A stretch of 14,334 nt of DNA from Clostridiales bacterium (GCA_018376855.1 JAHAAN010000038.1:1-14334), one strand, 5' to 3'; counted from the stretch's first letter, positions 1 through 7,209 are shown. The notes: generated from the letters alone by a model not told the origin. Translations and numbers: made by a program.

Positions 1-113
1 AGATTGCAAGGCAGTTTTCTAAAGACGAAAGCATTATTATTTGTCTTTCGGGGCGGGGAGATAAAGATGTTGCCGCTATTGCGAGATATAGGGGGGTAAA
101 AGTATATGAGTAA
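1..113 (+). CDS. trpB: Tryptophan synthase beta subunit, C-terminal fragment
   Basis: Partial gene: only the last 36 codons are in the window, read in the frame that starts at base 3 and ends at TAA 111-113. The tail reads ...IIICLSGRGDKDV... followed by AAIARYRGVKVYE. SGRGDKD is the conserved C-terminal motif of TrpB, which condenses indole with serine on pyridoxal phosphate to give tryptophan. The stop codon lies 8 bases inside the downstream trpA (start 106), the usual translational coupling of trpB and trpA, whose products form the alpha2beta2 complex. The identification rests on this motif plus the trpA neighbour; the catalytic residues lie outside the window. Confidence 0.93.
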   Translation, partial: IARQFSKDESIIICLSGRGDKDVAAIARYRGVKVYE

Positions 114-882
114 GATTTCTAAAACATTTGAAAAAGGAAAGGCATTTATTGCTTTTGTTACAGCAGGGGATCCTTCCAAAGAAAAAACGGTGGAGTTTGT
201 TCTTAAAATGGAGAAAGCGGGAGCAGATGCTGTGGAATTGGGAATTCCGTTTTCTGATCCGATTGCAGAAGGCGAGGTCATTCAGAATGCTAATATTCGA
301 GCTTTAAAAAACGGAATGACAACGGATGGTGCATTTGAAATTGTGACAGAAATAAGAAAAAAGAGCAGGATTCCGCTTGTTTTTTTAACATATCTTAATC
401 CTGTTTTTCACTATGGGTACGAACTCTTTTTTCAAAGATGTAAAGAAAGCGGGGTAGATGGGATTATCATACCGGATCTCCCTTTCGAAGAAAAGGAAGA
501 GGTAGATGAGGTTGCAAGAAAATATGATGTGGATTTGATTTCTTTAATTGCGCCTACTTCGGAACATCGGGTGAAGATGATTGCGCAGCAAGCGCGCGGA
601 TTTATATATTTGGTGTCGTCCATGGGCGTAACGGGCGTGCGCAGTAAGATTGTTACAGATATTAAAACTATGGTTCAGGCTGCGCATGAAACCACTGGAA
701 TTCCGGTCGCTGTGGGTTTTGGAATCTCTACGCCCGAGCAGTGTGTACAAGTAGCAAGCAGTGCTGACGGCGTCATTGTGGGCAGTGCCATTGTTAAGTT
801 TGTAGAGGAGTATGGAGAAGATGCAGGTGATAAAATTGCTCAATATGTTTCGCAAATGAAACAGGCTGCTAATTCAAAATAG
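106..882 (+). CDS. trpA: Tryptophan synthase alpha subunit
   Basis: TrpA cleaves indole-3-glycerol phosphate to indole and glyceraldehyde-3-phosphate and channels indole to TrpB. The 258-residue length fits this TIM-barrel family (usually about 250-270). Visible motifs are FVTAGDP (17-23), the catalytic-glutamate segment ELGIPFSDP with Glu44 (equivalent to Salmonella Glu49), IIIPDLP, and the loop segment SSMGVTGVRSK followed by the phosphate-binding VGFGIS and VGSAIV stretches. The second catalytic position (Salmonella Asp60) is Glu55 here, in IAEGEVIQ rather than the classical LADGPTIQ. I recall the AEG form from some other Clostridia, so it is probably a subfamily trait and not a defect. 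The start is ATG 106 with AGGGGGG (90-96) nine bases upstream inside trpB. No convincing terminator follows; the next gene converges 23 bases away. Confidence 0.97.
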   Translation: MSKISKTFEKGKAFIAFVTAGDPSKEKTVEFVLKMEKAGADAVELGIPFSDPIAEGEVIQNANIRALKNGMTTDGAFEIVTEIRKKSRIPLVFLTYLNPVFHYGYELFFQRCKESGVDGIIIPDLPFEEKEEVDEVARKYDVDLISLIAPTSEHRVKMIAQQARGFIYLVSSMGVTGVRSKIVTDIKTMVQAAHETTGIPVAVGFGISTPEQCVQVASSADGVIVGSAIVKFVEEYGEDAGDKIAQYVSQMKQAANSK

Positions 883-905
883 ACGAAAAGATTTGAATTT
901 GTAGT

Positions 906-2363
906 CTATCTAAAGCTGCGATGAGGGTCAGGTCTGCGGCCATACATTGTAGAACGTCTGCGCTGAATTTTGCGGCGTTTATACATGCGGATTTTTAGCA
1001 GAATGTAAGCAAAAATTATAAATATACTTATGCCTAACAGCCAAGGAAGGGCGTTCTTGAGGAAATATACAATGGATGGAGTTTGGTCAACGTTAGAAAT
1101 GGAAATAAGATCCGGCGGAATGAAAGTTTCCTCCATTACGGTACGCGTAGCGACCATTTCTCCGCTGTATAAAATTTGATCGTTATACCAAATGCTGGCG
1201 GTTCCTACTGGATCCCCTACAAAAACAGGAGCTTTGATTTCGGATGGAAGATCAAAGCGAATTTCATCCGTTCCATTGCGAATGCGTTGAGCGATAGAAA
1301 TGGATGTTAAAAGCGTCTTGGAGGGAAATGAAGTAAAGCGAAGAGCAAGCTGACCGTTATTATCATCATTAGGAGAAGCATTGTCTATTTGCACAACAAA
1401 ATCTTTGTTAGCATATACATCAGCAAGATCTAAAAGAGTAAAATTGCTTTCCGCATAAGAGATTAATTGCTGTACATCGGGAAAACAGGATCTTTCATTT
1501 TTGTATGTTAGAAGCAAGAGATCGCGTCCGTCGCGTTCGTAATGCGTAACAAGACAGTTTCCGGCAGCAGAGGTAGTGCCGGTTTTTAAGCCGGTAACGT
1601 AGCGGTTATAATAGTTGCTTTCCGGGTCTAGTAGTGCGTTGCCGTTGGTAATGTCGATTTTTATGGCTTGATTTCGGCGCGTTAGCTCTACAGAATAAGC
1701 CTGTGTAGAGGCAATGGTGCTTAAATGTTCATTATCGGAAAACGCAATAGCCGCTAAGAGCATATCATTCATAGTTGTATAGTGGTTTTCATCGTGCAGA
1801 CCGTGTGCGTTGATAAAATTGGAGTCAGTCATACCTAAAGAAAGAGCTTTTTGATTCATTAGCTCAGCAAATTGTTTAACAGAGCCTGATATGTGTTCGG
1901 CGAGTGCAATAGCGGTATCGTTTCCGGAGCGCAGCATTAGCCCATATAGAGCATTGCGCACGGAAATAATATCGTTTTGTTTTAAACCTAAAGAGGAGGC
2001 GTTTTCCGTAAGGTTTACTGCTTTTGCGGAAACAGTCATCATTTCACTGTCCCATTTTTCATAGGGAATTTGGTCGGCTACGACTAAAGCAGTTAATATT
2101 TTTGTAGTGCTCGCTGGATAAATATGTTCAGTCATGCTGCCTTTAGAGTATAAAAGGGTGCGGTTGGACTTATCAAAAACAGCTGCATATTTGGCGTTAA
2201 TAGAAGGAATGTTAGTGGTTGCTATAACTTCGGCAGATATGCTGGCGTATAAATCATCCCGAATGGTGGAAGGAGCGTCAACAACAGGATCAGCAGAAAC
2301 GGAAATGGCGCTAAGCAGAATTATTAAAATTAAAGAAAAAGCCATAAGCCGAAGTGTTTTCAT
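906..2363 (-). CDS. Membrane-anchored D-alanyl-D-alanine carboxypeptidase (DacF/PBP5 type)
   Basis: A serine-type D,D-carboxypeptidase (peptidase family S11) that removes the terminal D-Ala from peptidoglycan stem peptides outside the membrane. All three penicillin-binding-protein motifs are present and well spaced: SxxK at Ser85-Lys88 (PASTTK), SGN at 146-148 and KTG at 260-262. Residues 1-24 are a signal peptide ending in SVSA, with likely cleavage before DPVVDA. A beta-rich PBP5-like C-terminal domain follows (about 310-415), then a hydrophobic segment (about 433-457) and a very basic tail (RMYKRRKIQRRR). Length is 485 residues, longer than typical DacF (about 390) because of the C-terminal membrane segment and tail. 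Start ATG 2361-2363 has AGGAGG at 2369-2374. It is monocistronic with its own promoter. Whether it is vegetative or sporulation-specific cannot be told from sequence alone, though its sigma-A-like promoter suggests vegetative use. Confidence 0.93.
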   Translation of the reverse strand: MKTLRLMAFSLILIILLSAISVSADPVVDAPSTIRDDLYASISAEVIATTNIPSINAKYAAVFDKSNRTLLYSKGSMTEHIYPASTTKILTALVVADQIPYEKWDSEMMTVSAKAVNLTENASSLGLKQNDIISVRNALYGLMLRSGNDTAIALAEHISGSVKQFAELMNQKALSLGMTDSNFINAHGLHDENHYTTMNDMLLAAIAFSDNEHLSTIASTQAYSVELTRRNQAIKIDITNGNALLDPESNYYNRYVTGLKTGTTSAAGNCLVTHYERDGRDLLLLTYKNERSCFPDVQQLISYAESNFTLLDLADVYANKDFVVQIDNASPNDDNNGQLALRFTSFPSKTLLTSISIAQRIRNGTDEIRFDLPSEIKAPVFVGDPVGTASIWYNDQILYSGEMVATRTVMEETFIPPDLISISNVDQTPSIVYFLKNALPWLLGISIFIIFAYILLKIRMYKRRKIQRRRSTMYGRRPDPHRSFR

Positions 2364-2383
2364 TGCGACCTCCTAAGAATAAC

Positions 2384-2414
2384 ACAAAATGACGAAACTA
2401 TTTTATCATTTTGT
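2384..2414. promoter_or_regulatory. 9-bp inverted repeat over the carboxypeptidase promoter
   Basis: ACAAAATGA (2384-2392) and TCATTTTGT (2406-2414) are perfect reverse complements separated by 13 bases. The repeat brackets the predicted -10 element and transcription start of the - strand gene. It could be an operator or a hairpin at the very start of the leader. It has no U-run suited to a terminator. The symmetry is seen directly; function is inferred. Confidence 0.4.
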
Positions 2415-2428
2415 CATACTTTTGTAAA
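2400..2428 (-). promoter_or_regulatory. Sigma-A promoter of the D,D-carboxypeptidase gene
   Basis: Read on the - strand: -35 TTTACA (2428-2423), a 17-base spacer, and -10 TAAAAT (2405-2400) preceded by TGA, which makes an extended -10. Transcription should begin near 2393, giving a leader of about 30 bases that carries the AGGAGG site. The -35 lies within a WalR-like direct repeat, and the -10 lies beside and partly within an inverted repeat (separate entries). Confidence 0.75.
2412..2428 (+). promoter_or_regulatory. WalR-like direct repeat at the carboxypeptidase promoter
   Basis: TGTCAT (2412-2417), five bases, TGTAAA (2423-2428). The WalR (YycF) box of Firmicutes is TGT(A/T)A(A/T/C)-N5-TGT(A/T)A(A/T/C). 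This element deviates at one position of twelve. It overlaps the -35 of the divergent carboxypeptidase promoter. A D,D-carboxypeptidase is a plausible target for a cell-wall regulator, and an OmpR-family regulator gene starts 170 bases away. The site is a motif match only. Confidence 0.4.
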
Positions 2429-2486
2429 TACTTTATGCCCAGATTGTCTGAAGGTTTTAAAATTTTTCACATTGCTATAGATTATT

Positions 2487-2503
2487 TGTCAAAGATGTGC
2501 TAA
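2487..2503 (+). promoter_or_regulatory. Second WalR-like direct repeat, upstream of the response regulator
   Basis: TGTCAA (2487-2492), five bases, TGCTAA (2498-2503), matching the WalR-type repeat at ten of twelve positions and having the same 11-base period as the element at 2412-2428. It overlaps the candidate -10 element of the regulator operon, so occupancy would be expected to repress it. This is an inference from spacing and similarity. Confidence 0.3.
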
Positions 2504-2506
2504 AAT
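2498..2506 (+). promoter_or_regulatory. Candidate extended -10 for the two-component/comEC/holA operon
   Basis: TGC TAAAAT forms an extended -10 element (five of six -10 bases), about 95 bases before the regulator start. No good -35 stands at 16-18 bases upstream; TTGCTA at 2472-2477 is too far. Weaker alternatives lie at TTGAAC 2524-2529 and TTGTTG 2515-2520. This is the best candidate I see, not a firm call. Confidence 0.33.
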
Positions 2507-2600
2507 AAAGAAAATTGTTGTGCTTGAACTAAAGAAAATAAACACTTTTATGAAACAGTTTTTTAAGAGAGGCTATAGTATTTAAATCAGGAGGATGGCA

Positions 2601-3293
2601 ATGGGAAAACACATTTTGATTGTAGATGATGAACCGTTAATTGTAAAAGGGCTTAAATTTAGTTTGGAACAAGATGATTATCAAATCAGCGCGGCCTTTG
2701 ATGGGGAAGAAGCGATCAAATGTTTTGAAGATGAAAATGTTGATTTGATTTTGTTGGATGTTATGCTGCCTAAAATAGATGGCTTGGAGGTTTGCAGGAG
2801 AATTCGTGCAACATCTTCCGTTCCGATTATTATGATTACGGCAAAGGGTGAGGATATGGATAAGATTCTTGGCCTTGAATACGGGGCAGATGATTATATT
2901 ATCAAACCGTTTAATATTTTGGAGGTCAAGGCGAGGATCAAAACGATTTTGCGGCGGGCAGGTTCGGAGAATTTTACGAGGGATAAAGAGAAGGTTCTTC
3001 ATGCCAAGGATATGACCGTGGATCTGAATAAACGCACAGTGATGATTAAGGGAAAAGAGATTCCGGTTACTGCCAAGGAATTTGATATTTTACATCTTTT
3101 GATTTCCAATCCGGGTGTTGTTTACAAAAGAGAAGAACTTTTGGAAATGATTTGGAAATATGATTATGTTGGTGATGTCAGAACGGTTGACGTGCATATT
3201 CGACGGTTGCGTAAAAAGATAGAAGTAAATCCGGACGAGCCGGAGTATGTTTATACAAAATGGGGTGTAGGCTATTATTTTACGGATAAATAA
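2601..3293 (+). CDS. OmpR/PhoB-family response regulator
   Basis: A two-component DNA-binding regulator, 230 residues. The receiver domain (1-120) has the acidic pocket Asp9-Asp10 (VDDEP), phosphoacceptor Asp53 (LLDVMLP), Thr80 (ITAKG) and Lys102 (IIKPF), so it should be phosphorylated normally. A winged-helix output domain follows (about 128-228) with VTAKEFDILHLL, the RTVDVHIRRLRKK recognition-helix region and a WGVGYYF C-terminal hairpin. An ATG at 2595 directly abuts the AGGAGG at 2589-2594, which leaves no spacer. ATG 2601, six bases downstream of that site, is therefore the better start. The cognate histidine kinase follows without a gap. By sequence it sits in the PhoP/ResD/WalR/MtrA group; I cannot pick one from the sequence. 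Nearby WalR-like repeats suggest a cell-wall or envelope regulon. Confidence 0.95.
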   Translation: MGKHILIVDDEPLIVKGLKFSLEQDDYQISAAFDGEEAIKCFEDENVDLILLDVMLPKIDGLEVCRRIRATSSVPIIMITAKGEDMDKILGLEYGADDYIIKPFNILEVKARIKTILRRAGSENFTRDKEKVLHAKDMTVDLNKRTVMIKGKEIPVTAKEFDILHLLISNPGVVYKREELLEMIWKYDYVGDVRTVDVHIRRLRKKIEVNPDEPEYVYTKWGVGYYFTDK

Positions 3294-3294
3294 G

Positions 3295-4758
3295 ATTTTT
3301 CGCAGTATAAAATTTAAGCTTTCCGCTTCGTTTTTTATTTTGATGCTGGTGGCGTTGATCGTTATTGATTATGCTGTGATTCATTCTGTGGGGAGCGCTA
3401 TGGTGCAGCAGCGGGTTAAGGAACAACAGAAAGTTTTGCTTCAGGAAACACAGAACTTGGGAGAGCTGTTTGTTAATTCTGGCGCGGAGAAGCTGTACCA
3501 GCATATTGAAAGCATTGCGCAAGGGCATAACGGACGAACAATTGTAGTTAATATGAGCAGCGTAGTGGTTGCAGATTCGCTTTCTGAGCTTAACGGGCAG
3601 AGCGTTCATAATGTTGAGTTAGATGAAGTCTTTCAGGGATATAAGGATATTTCGTGGGGAACATATGAAATTCACGCTAAGACCGATCATACGTTTTACA
3701 CAGAAAATCTTCCGTATAAAGAGGGAAGAAAGCAATATTGGACGGTTTATTATGCGTGCATATTGACATTTAATGAAGAAAAAGTGGGTGCTTTTGTTGC
3801 TTCGATTCCGATACAAGATCTTGTTGATGAACTGGATGTACTCACTCAGAGAATTATTCTGCTGAGTATAGGTGTGGGAACGTTTATTGTATTGGTAACG
3901 TTGATGCTGACTCGCAATACATTTGCTCCTTTGAGTTCGCTTAATGCTGCTATTGCAAAAATGACTAGGGGAGATTTGGATGCTTCGGCAGTGGTAAAGG
4001 GATCGGGAGAGTTAGCAGAGTTAGCGCAAACGTTTAATACTATGAGTAAGCAAATACAGACGCTTGACCAGGCCAAAAATGAATTTGTTTCTAATGCGTC
4101 CCATGAACTGAAAACACCGTTGGCTTCCGTAAAACTTTTGATAGATGCACTTCTTACGCAAAAAGATGCTCCAAGGGAGTTGATAGAGGAGTTTTTGGGT
4201 GATGTTAATCACGAAATTGATCGGCTTAATTATGTAATCAATGATCTTCTTACGCTTGTCAGAATGGATAAGAACGCAAAAGACAGCATCAATATGGTTC
4301 CTTTGCAGTTGATGGGCTTGTTGGATCGTGTGCGGCACATGCTTCAGCCGTTGGCAAGTAAGCGTGGTATTTCGCTGGAGTTTAAAGCGGACGAAGACTT
4401 AACGGTGTTGGGTGATGCCATGAAACTGCAGCAGGCTTTTTATAATTTGGTGGATAATGCCATTAAATATTCGCAGGAGGATACCACAGTTAAGATTCAT
4501 TTATTCCGAAGAGAGCATAAAGCTGTTGTTGAAATTATCGATCAGGGAATCGGAATTTCTCCAGAAGATCAGAAGCACATTTTTGAACGTTTTTACAGAG
4601 TGGATAAAGCGCGCTCAAGACAGACTGGAGGAACGGGTTTGGGATTATCTATTGTAGATACGATCATTCGCCAGCATCAGGGAGAAATCCGTGTTCAAAG
4701 CCAAGAGGAGGTTGGCACGACATTCACGGTTGAACTGAAGATTAAGGAGGAAAAGTAA
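3295..4758 (+). CDS. Sensor histidine kinase, probably starting at a non-canonical ATT codon
   Basis: Membrane sensor kinase paired with the preceding regulator. Order from the membrane inward: TM1, an extracellular alpha/beta sensor of about 145 residues (VADSLSELNGQSV is typical of PhoR/WalK-type Cache-like sensors), TM2 (IILLSIGVGTFIVLVTLML), HAMP, the H-box SNASHELKTP (phospho-His at 4102-4104), the N-box NLVDNAIKYS, and G-boxes DQGIGIS and GGTGLGLS. All kinase motifs are intact. The first ATG/GTG/TTG in frame is TTG 3340 (then ATG 3343), which cuts off the basic N-terminal segment FRSIKFKLSASFFI that reads in frame directly before it. An ATT at 3295, one base after the regulator stop, is where such kinases normally have Met-Phe-Arg-Ser. 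From ATT the protein has 487 residues; from TTG, 472. There is no good ribosome site at either, so translational coupling is likely. The next lipoprotein gene starts two bases after the stop. Confidence 0.92.
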   Translation: MFRSIKFKLSASFFILMLVALIVIDYAVIHSVGSAMVQQRVKEQQKVLLQETQNLGELFVNSGAEKLYQHIESIAQGHNGRTIVVNMSSVVVADSLSELNGQSVHNVELDEVFQGYKDISWGTYEIHAKTDHTFYTENLPYKEGRKQYWTVYYACILTFNEEKVGAFVASIPIQDLVDELDVLTQRIILLSIGVGTFIVLVTLMLTRNTFAPLSSLNAAIAKMTRGDLDASAVVKGSGELAELAQTFNTMSKQIQTLDQAKNEFVSNASHELKTPLASVKLLIDALLTQKDAPRELIEEFLGDVNHEIDRLNYVINDLLTLVRMDKNAKDSINMVPLQLMGLLDRVRHMLQPLASKRGISLEFKADEDLTVLGDAMKLQQAFYNLVDNAIKYSQEDTTVKIHLFRREHKAVVEIIDQGIGISPEDQKHIFERFYRVDKARSRQTGGTGLGLSIVDTIIRQHQGEIRVQSQEEVGTTFTVELKIKEEK

Positions 4759-4759
4759 G

Positions 4760-5749
4760 ATGAAGCGTTTGTTGGTTTGGCTGCTGCTTGTAATGTGCGC
4801 GGCAAATTTTTGTGCCTGTTCTTCTCGTGTGTATCTTCAGGATCAATCTGATGCGGGGTATGTGCAGTTAGGCGTTTATTCCCAAGAAAAAGCTCATACT
4901 GAAAATATTTACGTGCTGTATTATCAATTTGCTGATACGGGATATTTAAGTACGGATACGCGCTATGTCGCCGAAGGGCAGAACAGTAAAACGGAATATA
5001 ATTTAATCAATGCGTTAATTCAAGGTCCGTCTTCGGATATGGCAGAGCTGCGCGGAATTATTAACAGCAAAACAAAGCTTCTTAATATTACAACTAATCG
5101 TGATTATATTTATGTAACGCTTTCCAAAGAGTTTTTGTCGCTTCCGGATTATGCCGGAGACAATTGGCAGAATGATCCTAAAATTGCTGCGCGGGTTTAT
5201 CAAAGCCGGCGTTTGGCTGTGTATGCCATTGTTAATACATTAACCGAGAGCGGCGCATACAGCCGTGTTCAAATTTATATTGATACACAGGGGACTAATA
5301 GCGGAGAGAAGCTGACACGGCGTGAAATGGGTTTTGTGGGGGATGGAAGAGAGAGCCAATTGTTAGAACCTTTAGCGCGCTCTATGGATGTTGTTATGAC
5401 ACCGTATAATGCATTGTCATTATTTATGCAGATGCTTTCTGAAAATAAATATGATGTAGCTTATGAACTTTTGGCGAAAAATTTGAACGGTGCAGAAAAA
5501 GTGCCATCACTTTCTGATTTTGTCTCTTTAATGTCGCTTTCTTCTAATAGGATAATGAATTATAAAATAAAACCTGATTTTAATGTTTCTTCAGATGCAA
5601 TGAGAGCAGTAATGCTTTTGGACTATACGGTGCAAATGAAGGACGGCTCGGTTTATTGCACGGATATTCCGGTAGTGCTGCATCGGCAGAATGAAATGTG
5701 GAAGGTTTCATATTCGATATTAGGACAATATTGGAATATAGAAAGTTAA
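4760..5749 (+). CDS. GerMN-domain lipoprotein with C-terminal NTF2-like domain
   Basis: A 329-residue predicted lipoprotein. The N-terminus (MKRLLVWLLLVMC...) is a signal peptide ending at a lipobox-like NFCAC, with Cys20 the likely lipidated residue. Residues about 50-178 form a GerMN domain: NLINALIQGP, YIYVTLSKEFLSL, then RLAVYAIVNTLTE and VQIYIDTQG, the hallmark helix-strand pattern. Residues about 213-325 (TPYNALSLFMQMLSENKYDVAYELL ... IPVVLHRQNEMWKV, two stretches) look like an NTF2/DUF4878-type alpha+beta fold. The AAGGAGG at 4744-4750 lies within the kinase end, nine bases before ATG 4760. GerMN proteins occur in the spore germination protein GerM and in actinobacterial LpqB, which is encoded after mtrA-mtrB and interacts with MtrB. 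By analogy this protein may modulate the adjacent kinase from outside the membrane. Exact role unknown. Confidence 0.85.
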   Translation: MKRLLVWLLLVMCAANFCACSSRVYLQDQSDAGYVQLGVYSQEKAHTENIYVLYYQFADTGYLSTDTRYVAEGQNSKTEYNLINALIQGPSSDMAELRGIINSKTKLLNITTNRDYIYVTLSKEFLSLPDYAGDNWQNDPKIAARVYQSRRLAVYAIVNTLTESGAYSRVQIYIDTQGTNSGEKLTRREMGFVGDGRESQLLEPLARSMDVVMTPYNALSLFMQMLSENKYDVAYELLAKNLNGAEKVPSLSDFVSLMSLSSNRIMNYKIKPDFNVSSDAMRAVMLLDYTVQMKDGSVYCTDIPVVLHRQNEMWKVSYSILGQYWNIES

Positions 5750-5769
5750 TAGCAGAAAGGAGGGTTTCG

Positions 5770-7209
5770 GTGAAATATTTTAGACTGTTGACTATTGTTT
5801 TATTTGTATTGATGTGTGGATGCAGCCATTTAGAGCAGGGAAAAAATTATCCGGAACCTACAGCTGCTATTTACAACTGCAGAAAAGAATATGTTGAGTA
5901 TATCCAATTGTATATGCCGGCTGAAGATAGGAAAACGGTAGTTCCAAGCACACAGCCTGTTTATGTTCCGCAGGGGCGTGAAATATATTTAGCCATTATG
6001 GATGCGCTTACGAATGCAGACGAAATATACAGAGAGCGCTTTTCTTATATTTTAAGAGGCGTAAAGTGTAATGGAATTCGTAAAGTGGACAATATTTTAT
6101 ATATAGATTTTGCTGCGGAATTCAACGAAATGCCAATAGATGAAATGTGTTTGGCATTAATGACATTATCCGGAACATATACACGTTTTGAAGATATAGC
6201 ATATATTAATGTTACATGTGATGGAACGCCTGTCTTTTTGTCAAATTGCAATGTAAGACCTGTATTAGCATTGGAGAATAAATATTTAACAGTAGATGCC
6301 TTTAAAAGCGAGTTCGCTCGCATTCAAAGACAGTTTGATAAATTAGATGCTAAATCGCAGGAACAGGTAGCAATGATTCTTTATTCCAAAACAAATATTG
6401 GATCGTTAACGCCGGAGGTGCGCAGCATACATGTAACAGATTTTCACTACTGTGATACGGCGCTTAATGAGTTGCTGCGGGGGGCGGAGAAGGAGGGACT
6501 GCTTTCGATATATCAGGGAAGTATTTCTCTGTATTCTCCGTGCATTTATGATGCTTATGCGGGCACGCTCAGGATTTCGTTTTTAGTGACAGAGACGCAG
6601 TATTTGGATCAATGGGATGGCTATGAGCAGATTGCGGCTACTATGATTCATATTTTACCGAATTTTAAAAGACTACAGATTGCTTTTTTAATGATAAATG
6701 AGGAAGCTTCGCCGGTATTATGCCGTGAAATTGACTATGAATTACCGGAATCGTTTTATACATTGTGTCAAAGCGTGAGGGTGGAACTTCCTGATGAAAG
6801 TTTAGCTTCTTTAAGCGCATCTTCGTTTTATTGTGATGAATGGAAAGATGAAAAAATATATGCAGATATTCTGCAAAGAATATGGGTGGATGAGAGCGCA
6901 GCGATGACGGAGATTCGCAGGCAGAACGGAATTATGCAGCATGTATTTCAACACGGGGTGCTGCATGTATGGACAGAAGGAAGAACAATTGTGGTGGATC
7001 TATCGTCGGAATTAATGCAAGCATTTCAAGGGCTTAGTGCTGAACAGGAAAAAATGCTGGTTTATTCCATGGTCAATTCTCTTTTAAATCATAGTACCTA
7101 TATGAAAAATGTACAGATTTTATGCAATGGCCGAACGCAGCCTTATTTTTCAAATGTAATTCGCATTGAAGAACCTGTTTACAGGCTAAGTGGGGTGACG
7201 GTTTTTTAA
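5770..7209 (+). CDS. Lipoprotein with up to three tandem GerMN-like repeats
   Basis: A 479-residue predicted lipoprotein starting at GTG 5770, preceded by AAAGGAGGG (5756-5764) with a five-base spacer. An upstream in-frame ATG (5698) lies inside the previous gene, has no ribosome site and would place 24 charged residues before the signal peptide, so I reject it. The signal sequence ends at LMCGC, Cys18 being the likely lipidated residue. Three related segments follow. Residues about 44-166 contain IYLAIMDAL, ILYIDFAAEF and MTLSGTYTRFEDIAYINV. Residues about 200-318 contain LNELLRGAEKEGLLS and LRISFLVTE. Residues about 335-465 contain TIVVDLSSELM and VYSMVNSLLNHSTYMKNVQI. The third is the clearest GerMN; the middle one is divergent. 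Its TAA overlaps the comEC ATG by one base. Function unknown, presumably in the same envelope process as the preceding lipoprotein and kinase. Confidence 0.82.
   Translation: MKYFRLLTIVLFVLMCGCSHLEQGKNYPEPTAAIYNCRKEYVEYIQLYMPAEDRKTVVPSTQPVYVPQGREIYLAIMDALTNADEIYRERFSYILRGVKCNGIRKVDNILYIDFAAEFNEMPIDEMCLALMTLSGTYTRFEDIAYINVTCDGTPVFLSNCNVRPVLALENKYLTVDAFKSEFARIQRQFDKLDAKSQEQVAMILYSKTNIGSLTPEVRSIHVTDFHYCDTALNELLRGAEKEGLLSIYQGSISLYSPCIYDAYAGTLRISFLVTETQYLDQWDGYEQIAATMIHILPNFKRLQIAFLMINEEASPVLCREIDYELPESFYTLCQSVRVELPDESLASLSASSFYCDEWKDEKIYADILQRIWVDESAAMTEIRRQNGIMQHVFQHGVLHVWTEGRTIVVDLSSELMQAFQGLSAEQEKMLVYSMVNSLLNHSTYMKNVQILCNGRTQPYFSNVIRIEEPVYRLSGVTVF

Noticed and set aside
871..909. Inverted repeats AATTCAAA/TTTGAATT (871-878, 892-899) and ATAGAC/GTCTAT (879-884, 904-909) between trpA and the convergent carboxypeptidase gene.
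   Set aside because: Stems are short and AT-rich, they interlock rather than nest, and neither strand has a T-run after them, so I cannot call a terminator.
2476..2481. TATAGA with upstream TGC as an alternative -10 for the regulator operon.
   Set aside because: Only four of six bases match and no -35 stands at 16-18 bases; the TGCTAAAAT element is closer to consensus.
2595..2600. ATG at 2595 as start of the response regulator.
   Set aside because: It abuts AGGAGG with no spacer; ATG 2601 has a six-base spacer and begins the typical M-G-K-H-I-L-I-V-D-D sequence.
4457..4657. Small + strand frame inside the kinase ATPase domain, and several - strand frames inside the kinase, comEC and gpr.
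   Set aside because: All overlap well-supported genes over their full length, have no ribosome site and have low-complexity or frame-shifted composition.
5698..5769. Upstream ATG 5698 for the second lipoprotein.
   Set aside because: It lies inside the previous gene, lacks a ribosome site and would bury the signal peptide; GTG 5770 has a strong site and begins directly with the lipoprotein signal.
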